From an uncultured Desulfovibrionaceae bacterium (lineage in GTDB: Bacteria; Desulfobacterota; Desulfovibrionia; Desulfovibrionales; Desulfovibrionaceae), in assembly GCA_944325325.1 (NCBI GenBank), contig CALUZP010000066.1, forward strand, positions 1 to 43,611: DNA of 43,611 bases, read 5' to 3'. The notes beneath the pieces are model-generated. The model searched no databases, had not been told where the DNA came from, and saw only the letters and a program-made list of their open reading frames with translations. This document shows, piece after piece, positions 8,522 to 15,485 of this stretch; position 1 is the first letter of the stretch, and every line of letters begins with the position of its first letter. Made by a program: the position numbers and the translations under genes.

Positions 8522-9262
8522 TTAGGCTTTTTCGGCCACATGCAGGCAGACGATGCCTGACGTCAGCGGGAGATAATAGACTCTGGCAAACCCTGCCGCG
8601 CGCAGCTCGTCAGCCAGCACATCAGCCGTCGGAAAGTTGCAGATTGTCCTGGCAAGATAGCTGTAAGCGCCGTCTCCAGAAAAGAGACGGCCCATGAGAG
8701 GCAGAATGCGGTTCAAATAGATGTTGTAGATGCCTGACCAGATACGCTGCCTGCCTGAACCGAATTCCAGAATGCAGGCCCGTCCTCCTGGCAGCAGAAC
8801 CCGGTACATTTCCTGCAAGGCCTGGGAGCGTGGTGTGATGTTGCGTATGCCAAACGCCATGGTCACAGCATGGAAAGAAGCGTCGGCAAGCGGCAGGCGA
8901 CGCGCGTCAGCCACTGCGGTGTCAATGGCGTGTTGCAGTTCCGGAGTGTGGAGTTTGGCACGGCCTTTTTCCAGCATGGGCTGGCAGAAATCCATGGCGG
9001 TGACGTGTCCTTGCGGGCAGAGTTTGTGCAGAGCCAGTGACACGTCAAGTGTCCCGGCGGCCAGATCCAGCAGGCGAGGGGATGGCTCATCCTGCAGGTG
9101 CAGAAGTGCCGCACGGGCCAGCAAAATACGCCAGCCCTGATCCAGGCCAAGACTGAGCAGGCGGTTGAGCGGATCGTACCAGCGGACGATACGGCCAAAC
9201 ATGGCCGATACGGCCTGGCTTCCGGTGTCTGTTGCGGCTGGTGCAGGAGCGCGCTGGTTCAT
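8522..9262 (-). CDS. ubiE: Demethylmenaquinone methyltransferase (UbiE/MenG)
   Basis: This SAM-dependent enzyme methylates demethylmenaquinone, the last step of menaquinone synthesis. The 246-residue protein matches the UbiE/COQ5 family: VSAMFGRIVRWYDPLNRLLSLG near the N-terminus, the SAM motif LLDLAAGTLDVSLAL, TAMDFCQPML, then MAFGIRNI, and a C-terminal end with YLPLTSGIVCLHVAEK. The ATG overlaps the stop of the small upstream gene (ATGA), and GAGG lies at suitable distance. Other menaquinone genes (menE, menB, menI) lie 3-6 kb away on the same strand but in a separate unit. A quinone role is consistent with an anaerobic respirer. Confidence 0.93.
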   Translation of the reverse strand: MNQRAPAPAATDTGSQAVSAMFGRIVRWYDPLNRLLSLGLDQGWRILLARAALLHLQDEPSPRLLDLAAGTLDVSLALHKLCPQGHVTAMDFCQPMLEKGRAKLHTPELQHAIDTAVADARRLPLADASFHAVTMAFGIRNITPRSQALQEMYRVLLPGGRACILEFGSGRQRIWSGIYNIYLNRILPLMGRLFSGDGAYSYLARTICNFPTADVLADELRAAGFARVYYLPLTSGIVCLHVAEKA

Positions 9263-9432
9263 GCGTCGGCCTCTTCAGCGGCACTGGCGTCCTCGGCAAT
9301 GACGCGGCGGACCACGGCGTACACCGCGGGGAACACATCCGCAAAGTTGCTTGGCGAAACCCGCTGCGTTTCAATAAACTTCACTACGATTTCCTTGCTG
9401 ACCTGCAGGGCTTCCTTCTGTATCCTGTCCAT
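9259..9432 (-). CDS. Small conserved-looking hypothetical protein upstream of ubiE
   Basis: The product has 57 residues (MDRIQKEALQVSKEIVVKF to the acidic end AEDASAAEEADA). It is predicted to be mostly helical, soluble and without a signal peptide or membrane segment. The ATG at 9432 has AAGGA six bases upstream, and its TGA overlaps the ubiE start, so it is translationally coupled to ubiE. The middle (FIETQRVSPSNFADVFPAVYAVV) has the spread of charged and aromatic residues of a real folded protein. I cannot name a characterised family; I have the impression that similar short proteins occur near ubiE in sulfate reducers but cannot verify this here. Confidence 0.7.
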   Translation of the reverse strand: MDRIQKEALQVSKEIVVKFIETQRVSPSNFADVFPAVYAVVRRVIAEDASAAEEADA

Positions 9433-9460
9433 GAATGTCCTTGCCTGGGTATGGAGACAG

Positions 9461-9516
9461 AAAAGCCCGTCCGTGGGAAATGGTCTTGACCACCGCGGAC
9501 AAGAGCCCGGACGGGC
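9461..9516 (-). promoter_or_regulatory. Terminator-like leader hairpin (attenuator candidate) before the small gene-ubiE-birA
   Basis: On the minus strand GCCCGTCCG pairs with CGGACGGGC (9508-9516 with 9465-9473), a 9-bp stem around a 34-base loop that contains a smaller GGTC/GACC hairpin. TTTTC follows immediately on the minus strand. It lies between a probable promoter and the first start codon, which is the arrangement of an attenuator. Confidence 0.5.
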
Positions 9517-9555
9517 AAAACGAAACGAAACCGAAGAGCCCCGCTCCGTTTGAGT

Positions 9556-9584
9556 TTTATCTAGCCTAGCTGACTGAGTGACAA
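9556..9584 (-). promoter_or_regulatory. Probable sigma-70 promoter of the small gene-ubiE-birA unit
   Basis: On the minus strand TTGTCA (9579-9584) is followed after exactly 17 bases by GATAAA (9556-9561), 5 of 6 and 4 of 6 matches to consensus. It is about 125 bases before the first start codon. Between this promoter and the fic stop at 9952, no gene was recognised. Confidence 0.5.
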
Positions 9585-9951
9585 AGTGCAATCCCCGGAC
9601 AGCACTGGCCACTCCTGAGAATAGGATGGGGCTTTCTCTGCGCCAGTGAGGCATTCGTGTGTGATGGCGCAGGCTGTTTCATCAGCTGTCTGTCTTCTGC
9701 AATGAGGCGAATGCTTGAGCGTCAGCGACGGAAATGGCAGAAGTGGAAGGCTGTGGGGCGGTACAGAGTGTTTCCAGTAGAGGTTTATGGATATTTTTTG
9801 GCAGGAACGCGGATACGCTGGGGGGGTATGATTAAACCATCTTCTATTCCCCAGATGCCGCCTGCTGCTTCGGCGCGGTTGTTCTGCAGACGGTGTGGTG
9901 TCAGTCGTTCTTGTGTTAGCATGAGAACTGATTTCAGATGTTCGGAAGTGT
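9585..9951. other. Intergenic stretch without a recognised gene
   Basis: This stretch lies downstream of fic and upstream of the small gene-ubiE-birA promoter. A frame open on the plus strand (9657-9980) encodes no recognisable protein and runs antisense into fic, so it is not called. Confidence 0.5.
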
Positions 9952-10740
9952 TCAGCCAGGCTTTCTGGACAGTCCGATAAGGTGAGATTGCGGCAACGAG
10001 AAATTTTTTAACAGCCGTAGATAGTCTTTTTGGGCTTCAATCTGACAGCGACAAATGAACAGGATAAAGGGAAGCCTGTTCCGATGAGAAATTTCCAGAG
10101 CTTCAAGATACTCCGAACGGAGCACAGGGGGAATGAGCGTGATTCGATGTCCGCTCTGGAGCAGGGCCAGGTTCATGAGCAGTCTGGCAACTCTGCCGTT
10201 TCCGTCAGCAAAAGGATGAATGGCCACGAGCCGCTGATGGATGAGGGCCGCCTGTGCGACAGGGTGGTACCGTTTTCTCCACTGTGCGGCCTGCTCCACA
10301 AAGTCCGCCATCAGGGCAGGCACCACTTCAGGCAGTGGGAATCGGTGGGCAGAGCCTGTTACCATGACGCGGCTCTTTCGGTAGACGCCGGCTCGTTGCT
10401 TATGGATTTTACTGAAAAACAACCTGTGCAGTGTGAGTATTGTCTGTTCGCAGAAGCCGGGATGGTATTGGAGCGTGCAGAGATAATCAAAGGCGTCTGC
10501 ATGGCCGGCGGCCTCAAGGTGATCCCGCAGAGGACGGCTACCGCTGGGAAGGCCGTCTTTCAGGAGTTTTCTGGTTTCTGACTCTGTCAGTATGTTGCCT
10601 TCCAGTGCGTTGCTGCTATAAGTAAGTCCGATTTTGTCATATTCACGCAGATAATTCGCTTCTGTATCGTCTAACGGGCGAAGAGCGTTGATTTGCAGCT
10701 GAAGATAATTAATCCGAGAAAGCAGCTCTGTTAATAGCAT
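9952..10740 (-). CDS. Fic family protein (probable AMP/NMP-transferase)
   Basis: Fic proteins usually transfer AMP from ATP to hydroxyl side chains of target proteins. The 262-residue product has the full active-site motif HPFADGNGR (residues 175-183) continuing VARLLMN. An N-terminal inhibitory-helix motif of the [S/T]xxxE[G/N] type is visible as SNALEG (43-48), which places it in the class II self-inhibited Fic group. An insert with KSRVMVTGSAHRFPLPEVV forms the usual flap region before the motif, and the last 60 residues are helical. It is not paired with a recognisable antitoxin, although class II members carry their own inhibition. The target is unknown. The surrounding DNA (10740-10800) is more AT-rich than the neighbours, which could point to acquisition. 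Confidence 0.92.
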   Translation of the reverse strand: MLLTELLSRINYLQLQINALRPLDDTEANYLREYDKIGLTYSSNALEGNILTESETRKLLKDGLPSGSRPLRDHLEAAGHADAFDYLCTLQYHPGFCEQTILTLHRLFFSKIHKQRAGVYRKSRVMVTGSAHRFPLPEVVPALMADFVEQAAQWRKRYHPVAQAALIHQRLVAIHPFADGNGRVARLLMNLALLQSGHRITLIPPVLRSEYLEALEISHRNRLPFILFICRCQIEAQKDYLRLLKNFSLPQSHLIGLSRKPG

Positions 10741-10807
10741 TTATGTTACTCTACTGATTTTTTTAAAAAATAGCATGGATAAGATATACAGGCAAGGAGA
10801 AGCATAA

Positions 10808-11149
10808 GTGTCTGATATATCCATATGGTATGTTTATATTGTCTGCTGTTCCGATGCAACGTTGTATTGTGGCGTCACAACTGACGTGTCCCGCAGGTTG
10901 GCACAACACAACGGAGAATGCCGGGGAGGGGCGCGCTATACGAGAAGTCGCCGTCCGGTAACACTGCTGGCCACACGGCGATGCGAGGGACGATCGGAAG
11001 CCCTGCGGCTTGAATGTGTCGTCAAGCGGCTTCCGCAGGCGCAGAAGCTGGCTGCCTTGCAGATGTGGATTCGGCCTGGAGAACCACAGCATTCCCCGGT
11101 GTTAGGCGTTGAAGCTGACAACGTCCGGCATAAGCAAAGAGGACGATAA
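10808..11149 (+). CDS. GIY-YIG nuclease superfamily protein, UPF0213 family
   Basis: The 113-residue product resembles YhbQ/UPF0213, a single GIY-YIG domain. The N-terminus IWYVYIVCCSDATLYCGVTTDVSRRLAQHN carries the two-strand signature (VYI and YCG replacing GIY and YIG) and the conserved Arg-Arg of the following helix; SEALRLECVVKRL matches the Glu-bearing helix of the family. E. coli YhbQ is linked to DNA damage responses, but the family's role is poorly known. The start is GTG at 10808, preceded by AAGGAGA. The C-terminal 25 residues are an extension with no family match. The gene diverges from fic with a 67-base AT-rich gap. Confidence 0.88.
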   Translation: MSDISIWYVYIVCCSDATLYCGVTTDVSRRLAQHNGECRGGARYTRSRRPVTLLATRRCEGRSEALRLECVVKRLPQAQKLAALQMWIRPGEPQHSPVLGVEADNVRHKQRGR

Positions 11150-11506
11150 GAGTGTGTTTGCAACCTGTCTGGATGACCGGGTCCCAACGGCTTTCCCCAG
11201 TTGGGGAAGGGGAAGCCGCATGGATGGAAGCATTGGAGCAGGCACGCAGCATGGCTTTTTCTCGCGAGTAGATTGCGGCTGGCTCCGAGGTTTCACTGGA
11301 CGCGCAAGGAAGGCTGGTTGTTGTGCCGGGGCCTGGCGTTCACAGCGACAGGAAGCCCTTTCAAACGGTTTGGCTGTATCGGACAACGGGTGAGATGGTG
11401 CGCAGCCTGTATGACAATCAGAGCGGTCACTGCAGGAAGCGAGTTTGGTCTTCACTCATTGAGTGCGCACCGGCAGGCGCACACTGGGCAAGGATACGCG
11501 GATTGG
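11150..11506. other. Intergenic stretch, no gene seen; one long hairpin
   Basis: This stretch lies between the GIY-YIG gene (+) and yjiG (-). The only structure seen is an imperfect hairpin at 11188-11218 (CGGCTTTCCCC with GGGGAAGCCG around a G-rich loop) with no U-tract. No protein-coding frame is convincing. Confidence 0.45.
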
Positions 11507-11538
11507 AAAGGAACAATAGTGCGGGCGCTCGTTCCTTT
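11507..11538. terminator. Probable bidirectional terminator
   Basis: AAAGGAAC (11507-11514) pairs with GTTCCTTT (11531-11538) around a 16-base loop; the stem itself supplies the A and T runs, so it can work in both directions. It lies just after the yjiG stop (minus strand) and downstream of the GIY-YIG gene (plus strand), whose genes converge here. Confidence 0.5.
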
Positions 11539-11554
11539 TTCAACTGTCCGCGTC

Positions 11555-12013
11555 TCAGACGAAAAACCATTTCATCGTGAGCATGCCCATTGCCGCATTG
11601 AACAGGCCGATGGCGTACAGAATCGGATAATGTTTCGAGGGGACGCCGGCCACACCCAGAATACGTCCAGCATACTGAATTTGGGCGCCCATAAGAAAGA
11701 TGCCCGGCATGATGATGGTGATGTCCCTGCTGCTCATGATGCCGTGAGTATACAGGCCGGCTGCCGCGCCGACGCCTCCGCCCGCCGAGAACCATGTGGA
11801 GATGAGCACGGTGATGGCCTCTCCCGGCAGGCCAAAGAGATTCATCAGCGGCGCGCAATATTCGCCTATGCTGTCCAGCAGTCCGCTCAGTTGCAGCATC
11901 TGGATAAAGACAAAGGCCAGGACGACATTGGGCAGCATATTCTGCGTGGCGACCTTCCAGCCTTTTATTGAGCCTTCCACAAATGCGGCATAAAGATTGC
12001 CCTGTGAGCTCAT
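11555..12013 (-). CDS. yjiG: YjiG family membrane protein (nucleoside-recognition/Gate domain)
   Basis: This 152-residue inner-membrane protein matches the length of E. coli YjiG (153) and its Gate-type domain, with four or so hydrophobic segments, an opening NMLPNVVLAFVFIQML and the conserved FGLPGEAITVLISTWFSAGGGVGAAAGL segment. It is related to SpmB of Bacillus. The substrate is unknown; Gate-domain proteins often act as two-protein membrane units. Its start overlaps the stop of yjiH (ATGA), which shows they are made together. It closes the menI-menB-menE-yjiH-yjiG unit, with a probable terminator at 11507-11538. Confidence 0.85.
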   Translation of the reverse strand: MSSQGNLYAAFVEGSIKGWKVATQNMLPNVVLAFVFIQMLQLSGLLDSIGEYCAPLMNLFGLPGEAITVLISTWFSAGGGVGAAAGLYTHGIMSSRDITIIMPGIFLMGAQIQYAGRILGVAGVPSKHYPILYAIGLFNAAMGMLTMKWFFV

Positions 12014-12654
12014 ACGTTGTTTTTCCTTTGCAGCAGATGCAGATAGAGCCGCATGAGATTGGTGCCCACAACCTTGTAAAAAAGAATCACTCCCAGGGGA
12101 ATGAGGTGTGATACCGAAAGGAAGGGAAACAGCGCAACGCCCATGCTCAAGTACACCGTGATGGATGAGGCCGAGGAGAACTGAAAGGCGGCGAATAGCA
12201 GTTTTTCTTTTTCGGAGATGAGGCCTTCATCGTAGAGTGTGCGCGTCATGGCTGCCCCCGCGTCGGAACTCTGCAGGCTGGAAATGAGTGCCAGTCCTGC
12301 CGCACCGGGCAGACCCAGCAGAGGCCGCATCAAAGGGGTGAGCAGCCGCTGTGCCGCGCGCAGGGCCTGAAGCCGTTCGGCCACTTCAACAACAGCCAGG
12401 GCCAGCATGATCCCTGGCACCAGGGAAAGGGCGAACAGGAATCCGTAGCGGGCGCCTGTTCCTCCCCGGCCGACAAAGGTGAATTCCCCGGCAATTTTGC
12501 CAAAGGAGCCACTGAGCGCGGTGAAGTCGAGGCAGCCAAGAATGCCATGGACGCCGGAAAAGGCTCCGGAAAAAAACAGGATTGTCACAATAAGCGCCAC
12601 ATAGGCGCTCCAGGGCAGCGCTCCGTCAGGGCTATTTGGGCGTGTGCTGGGCAT
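12010..12654 (-). CDS. yjiH: YjiH family membrane protein (nucleoside-recognition/Gate domain)
   Basis: The 214-residue product is the partner of YjiG. It has about five hydrophobic segments, the first at residues 16-35 (YVALIVTILFFSGAFSG), and the Gate-domain segment LLGLPGAAGLALISSLQSSDAGAAMTRTL, followed by EKEKLLFAAFQFSSASSITVYL. E. coli YjiH is of similar length (227). The function is not established; the domain name "nucleoside recognition" is historical. Its ATG lies inside the end of menE (23-base overlap) with GGAGA upstream, so it is tightly coupled to a menaquinone gene. That link is unusual and could reflect a membrane function tied to quinone or respiration, or only operon economy. 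Confidence 0.83.
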   Translation of the reverse strand: MPSTRPNSPDGALPWSAYVALIVTILFFSGAFSGVHGILGCLDFTALSGSFGKIAGEFTFVGRGGTGARYGFLFALSLVPGIMLALAVVEVAERLQALRAAQRLLTPLMRPLLGLPGAAGLALISSLQSSDAGAAMTRTLYDEGLISEKEKLLFAAFQFSSASSITVYLSMGVALFPFLSVSHLIPLGVILFYKVVGTNLMRLYLHLLQRKNNV

Positions 12655-13717
12655 GGCTGTTCTCCAACAGCTGAGAAAGCATGGCGCGGGCCGTAACTCT
12701 GTCAGGCTTGCCTGAACCTGTCAGGGGCAGGGCAGGCACGGTGAAAATATGTTTGGGGCGGGCATATGGATGCAGGCGTGTCACATACGGCCCCCAGTCG
12801 TCTCTAGCCTCTGTCACCAGCATGGAGACGACTTCGCCAAACTGGGGATCTCGTGCGGGAACAATCTGAAAGGCGCAGGGCATCACGGGCAGGAGTTGCG
12901 CCTCCAGGGTTTCGATTTGCAGCTTGATGCCGCCGCTGTTGATGATGTTGTCCTTACGGCCAAGAATACGGAAGCGGCCTGCAGCGTCCAGTTCCGCAAG
13001 ATCGTTGGTGACAAGCTCTTCAGCACAGACGGCAGGCGCCCGGATAATTAAGGTTTCCTCCTCGCTCAGGCGCAGGCTGACGCCATCCAGTGGTGAATAC
13101 CAGTCAGAGGCTTCAGGGCCGCTGAGACGGCGCAGGGCGATGTGCGACAAGGTTTCCGTCATGCCATAAGTGGACCATACCCCGTGGGGAAACAGGCGTA
13201 ACCGGCGGGCAAGCCCGGCATCGACAGCGCTGCCGCCGATGATAAGATGTCTTGTCTGCCGGAGGAGCTCGGTTTCACCGTCCTCTTCCAATGAGGAAAA
13301 CACTTGAGCCGGGGTCATGGCCAGAAAGGTCGGCGCCTTGCGGATGCCGCGCAGCGCGTGCCCGGAAGGCTCGGCGGCCTCCAGATTGAGACCTGCCTCC
13401 AAGGCACGCACGACCATCATCTTGGCGCCGATATATTTGAGAGGCATGCACAACAGCGCTGTTTCCCCAGGCTTCAGGCCAAGAAAGGAGCATGTCATGC
13501 GGGCGCTGGCCAGCATGCGATCCTTCTCAACGTGCATCGTCTTGGGCGTTCCGGTCGATCCGGAGCTCTGGACGGTGACTGTCGGGGTGTCTGCGTACCA
13601 TTCGGCAAGAAAGTCCGCAAGATCTTCACGGACATATCGTTCCTCGTGCTGGCGCAGCTGATCCAGATTTCCCGGACCATAGCAACGGCCGTCGATCATG
13701 ATGGTTTGCCTGTTCAT
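12632..13717 (-). CDS. menE: o-Succinylbenzoate--CoA ligase (MenE)
   Basis: MenE joins o-succinylbenzoate to CoA with ATP in classical menaquinone synthesis. The 361-residue product is an ANL-family adenylating enzyme with the P-loop SSGSTGTPK, the adenine-binding STYGMTET, the hinge region GRKDNIINSGGIKL and the C-terminal lysine motif GSGKPDR. It is shorter than the E. coli enzyme (451), mainly at the N-terminus. MenE is preferred to other acyl-CoA ligases because it lies directly after menI and menB on the same strand. No menD, menF, menH or menC is in the window. Confidence 0.88.
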   Translation of the reverse strand: MNRQTIMIDGRCYGPGNLDQLRQHEERYVREDLADFLAEWYADTPTVTVQSSGSTGTPKTMHVEKDRMLASARMTCSFLGLKPGETALLCMPLKYIGAKMMVVRALEAGLNLEAAEPSGHALRGIRKAPTFLAMTPAQVFSSLEEDGETELLRQTRHLIIGGSAVDAGLARRLRLFPHGVWSTYGMTETLSHIALRRLSGPEASDWYSPLDGVSLRLSEEETLIIRAPAVCAEELVTNDLAELDAAGRFRILGRKDNIINSGGIKLQIETLEAQLLPVMPCAFQIVPARDPQFGEVVSMLVTEARDDWGPYVTRLHPYARPKHIFTVPALPLTGSGKPDRVTARAMLSQLLENSHAQHTPK

Positions 13718-13857
13718 GCCTGCAGCTTTTCCCTCTCAGCTATTCTCTTCGCGTTCTGCATAGTCGGTGCAGATCTGTCAATTTTTCTTCACAGGCCTGC
13801 ATTTTCAGGAATTGCCATGCCTGTGCGGACCGCAGCAGGCTGCTGCGTCCCTTTGCT

Positions 13858-13885
13858 CGGGCGGCTGACTTTCAGCAACCGCCCG
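13858..13885 (-). other. Hairpin in the menB-menE intergenic region
   Basis: On the minus strand CGGGCGG and CCGCCCG form a 7-bp stem that is extended inside by CTGA/TCAG, with a short bulge and a 3-base loop. No U-tract follows, so it is more likely a processing or stabilising hairpin than a terminator. A second small palindrome, CGCAGCA/TGCTGCG, lies at 13831-13847. Confidence 0.45.
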
Positions 13886-13910
13886 CAAGTCACACAGCAG
13901 TACAGAAAGC

Positions 13911-14732
13911 CTAGGGAAACTGAGGAGTCTTTGAAAAATCGGGGCGGCGTTTTTCAAGAAAGGCCCGGCCGCCTTCCTGCGCTTCGTCGGTCAGGTAGTA
14001 GAGCAGGGTGGCGTCCCCGGCTAATTCCTGGATACCGGCCTGACCATCGAGTTCGGCATTGAGGCCGGCCTTAATCATGCGCAAGGCCAGCGGGCTGTGT
14101 TCCATCATGGCTTCAGCCCATTCCACCATTTCATCTTCCAGCCGTTCGAACGGGACAACTTTGTTTACAAGCCCCATGTCGAGCGCTTCCTGGGCGCTGT
14201 ACTGGCGGCAAAGAAACCAGATTTCCCGGGCCTTTTTCTGGCCGACCACGCGTGCCAGATACGAAGCGCCAAAACCGGCGTCAAAGCTGCCTACCTTGGG
14301 GCCTGTCTGACCGAACCGGGCGTTTTCGGACGCGATGGTGAGGTCGCAGACAACGTGGAGTACATGACCGCCACCGATGGCAAAGCCATTTACCATAGCG
14401 ATCACGGGCTTGGGCAGGGAACGGATCTGCTTTTGCACGTCAAGGACGTTCAGACGCGGGATGCCGTCCTGACCTACATAGCCGCCGCGTCCTTTAAAGT
14501 GCATGTCGCCGCCGCTGCAGAAGGCCTTGTCCCCGGCGCCGGTCAGTGCCACGACGCGGATGTCCTGCGATTCGCGGCAGAGACGCAGGGCATCGCCGAT
14601 TTCGGCCACTGTAGTGGGCGTAAAAGCGTTGCGCCAGCGGGGACGGTTGATGGTGATTTTGGCTATGCCATTGTAGAACTCGAACAGGATTTCCTGATAT
14701 TCCTTGAGAGGCGTCCATTGACGGTTGCTCAT
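13911..14732 (-). CDS. menB: 1,4-Dihydroxy-2-naphthoyl-CoA synthase (MenB)
   Basis: MenB closes the second ring of the naphthoquinone from o-succinylbenzoyl-CoA. The start at 14732 gives [19 protein letters not shown] and has AGGAAA upstream; a longer frame exists but lacks support. The 273-residue product is a crotonase-fold protein with [14 protein letters not shown], the oxyanion-hole region [35 protein letters not shown], and the strongly MenB-like block [35 protein letters not shown] and the C-terminal RRPDFSK. It overlaps the menI end by 4 bases. A 190-base gap with a hairpin separates it from menE. Confidence 0.95.
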   Translation of the reverse strand: MSNRQWTPLKEYQEILFEFYNGIAKITINRPRWRNAFTPTTVAEIGDALRLCRESQDIRVVALTGAGDKAFCSGGDMHFKGRGGYVGQDGIPRLNVLDVQKQIRSLPKPVIAMVNGFAIGGGHVLHVVCDLTIASENARFGQTGPKVGSFDAGFGASYLARVVGQKKAREIWFLCRQYSAQEALDMGLVNKVVPFERLEDEMVEWAEAMMEHSPLALRMIKAGLNAELDGQAGIQELAGDATLLYYLTDEAQEGGRAFLEKRRPDFSKTPQFP

Positions 14733-15163
14733 GAGGGTTTCCTTTCCTTGATGCAGTTTGTGACCCGGCATGAAGAGACGAGCCGACCTTCTTCATCCAC
14801 AATATCCACATTCCACACATGCAGATGGCGGCTTTTTTGAAGCAGACTGGCGGTTGCCGTAACACGGCCGCCCAGGGGCACAGCATGGATGTGGTTGGCG
14901 CTGACCTGGATGCCGAACGGCAGTTCATTGGGAGTGCAGAGAACCAGAGAGCCGCAACCTGCCAGGGTTTCTGCCAGCGCCAGCGAAGCGCCACCACTCA
15001 AAAAACCGAACGGCTGGCAGACCTTTTCCTGAACGTCCAGCCTGGCCTTGGCCATGCCGGGCTCTGCGCAGAGCAGCTCCATGCCCATCATTTCATGTAG
15101 ATAGACCGGATGGTGTTTGTTGCCGGGGGCGTTGTCCAATGTCGCGTTGTCTTGTTTTTGCAT
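14729..15163 (-). CDS. menI: Hotdog-fold thioesterase, probable DHNA-CoA thioesterase (MenI)
   Basis: MenI releases 1,4-dihydroxy-2-naphthoate from its CoA ester, the step after MenB. The 144-residue product is a PaaI/YdiI-type hotdog domain. The central helix [17 protein letters not shown] carries the likely catalytic Glu65, and [22 protein letters not shown] matches the second half of the fold. Gene order supports the role: its TGA overlaps the menB start. No good Shine-Dalgarno sequence precedes the ATG at 15163; a start at Met25 is possible but would remove family-typical N-terminal sequence. Confidence 0.85.
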   Translation of the reverse strand: MQKQDNATLDNAPGNKHHPVYLHEMMGMELLCAEPGMAKARLDVQEKVCQPFGFLSGGASLALAETLAGCGSLVLCTPNELPFGIQVSANHIHAVPLGGRVTATASLLQKSRHLHVWNVDIVDEEGRLVSSCRVTNCIKERKPS

Positions 15164-15485
15164 GGCAGGGTCGCAGGGCTGTATGGTGTGTGAGAGGGTA
15201 TCCCTGCATTGTTATTGTGTGCGGGGACATCCACAGGTAAACCGAAATCCGCATTCTTTCAAATGGAAATGCACCGGAGGGGGGATGTCAGACTGTGCCG
15301 GTAAGTGCAGCTTCCCTGCCTGGAAGGTCAGGGCTGGCAGTCCAGGAGCTGACTGGAGGGCGGGCTGTCCGCTGTCATGGTGCAGGAGCGGGAAAAGCCC
15401 TGGCCGAAGTTACAAAGGCCGTTCAGGCGCACACCGCGCGTCACAAAAACACGGCATGCGCCAGAATGGCTTTGCACAATACAGG
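15164..15485. other. Intergenic stretch upstream of menI
   Basis: This 322-base gap lies between menI and the DUF3825 gene, both on the minus strand, so it must hold the menI promoter and the end of the upstream transcript. I see no clear -35/-10 pair, terminator or gene. Confidence 0.4.

Noticed and set aside
11201-11971. A 256-codon plus-strand frame opposite yjiG
   Set aside because: It is rich in Arg, His and Gln with no family match, while yjiG on the other strand is coupled to yjiH and has clear membrane segments.
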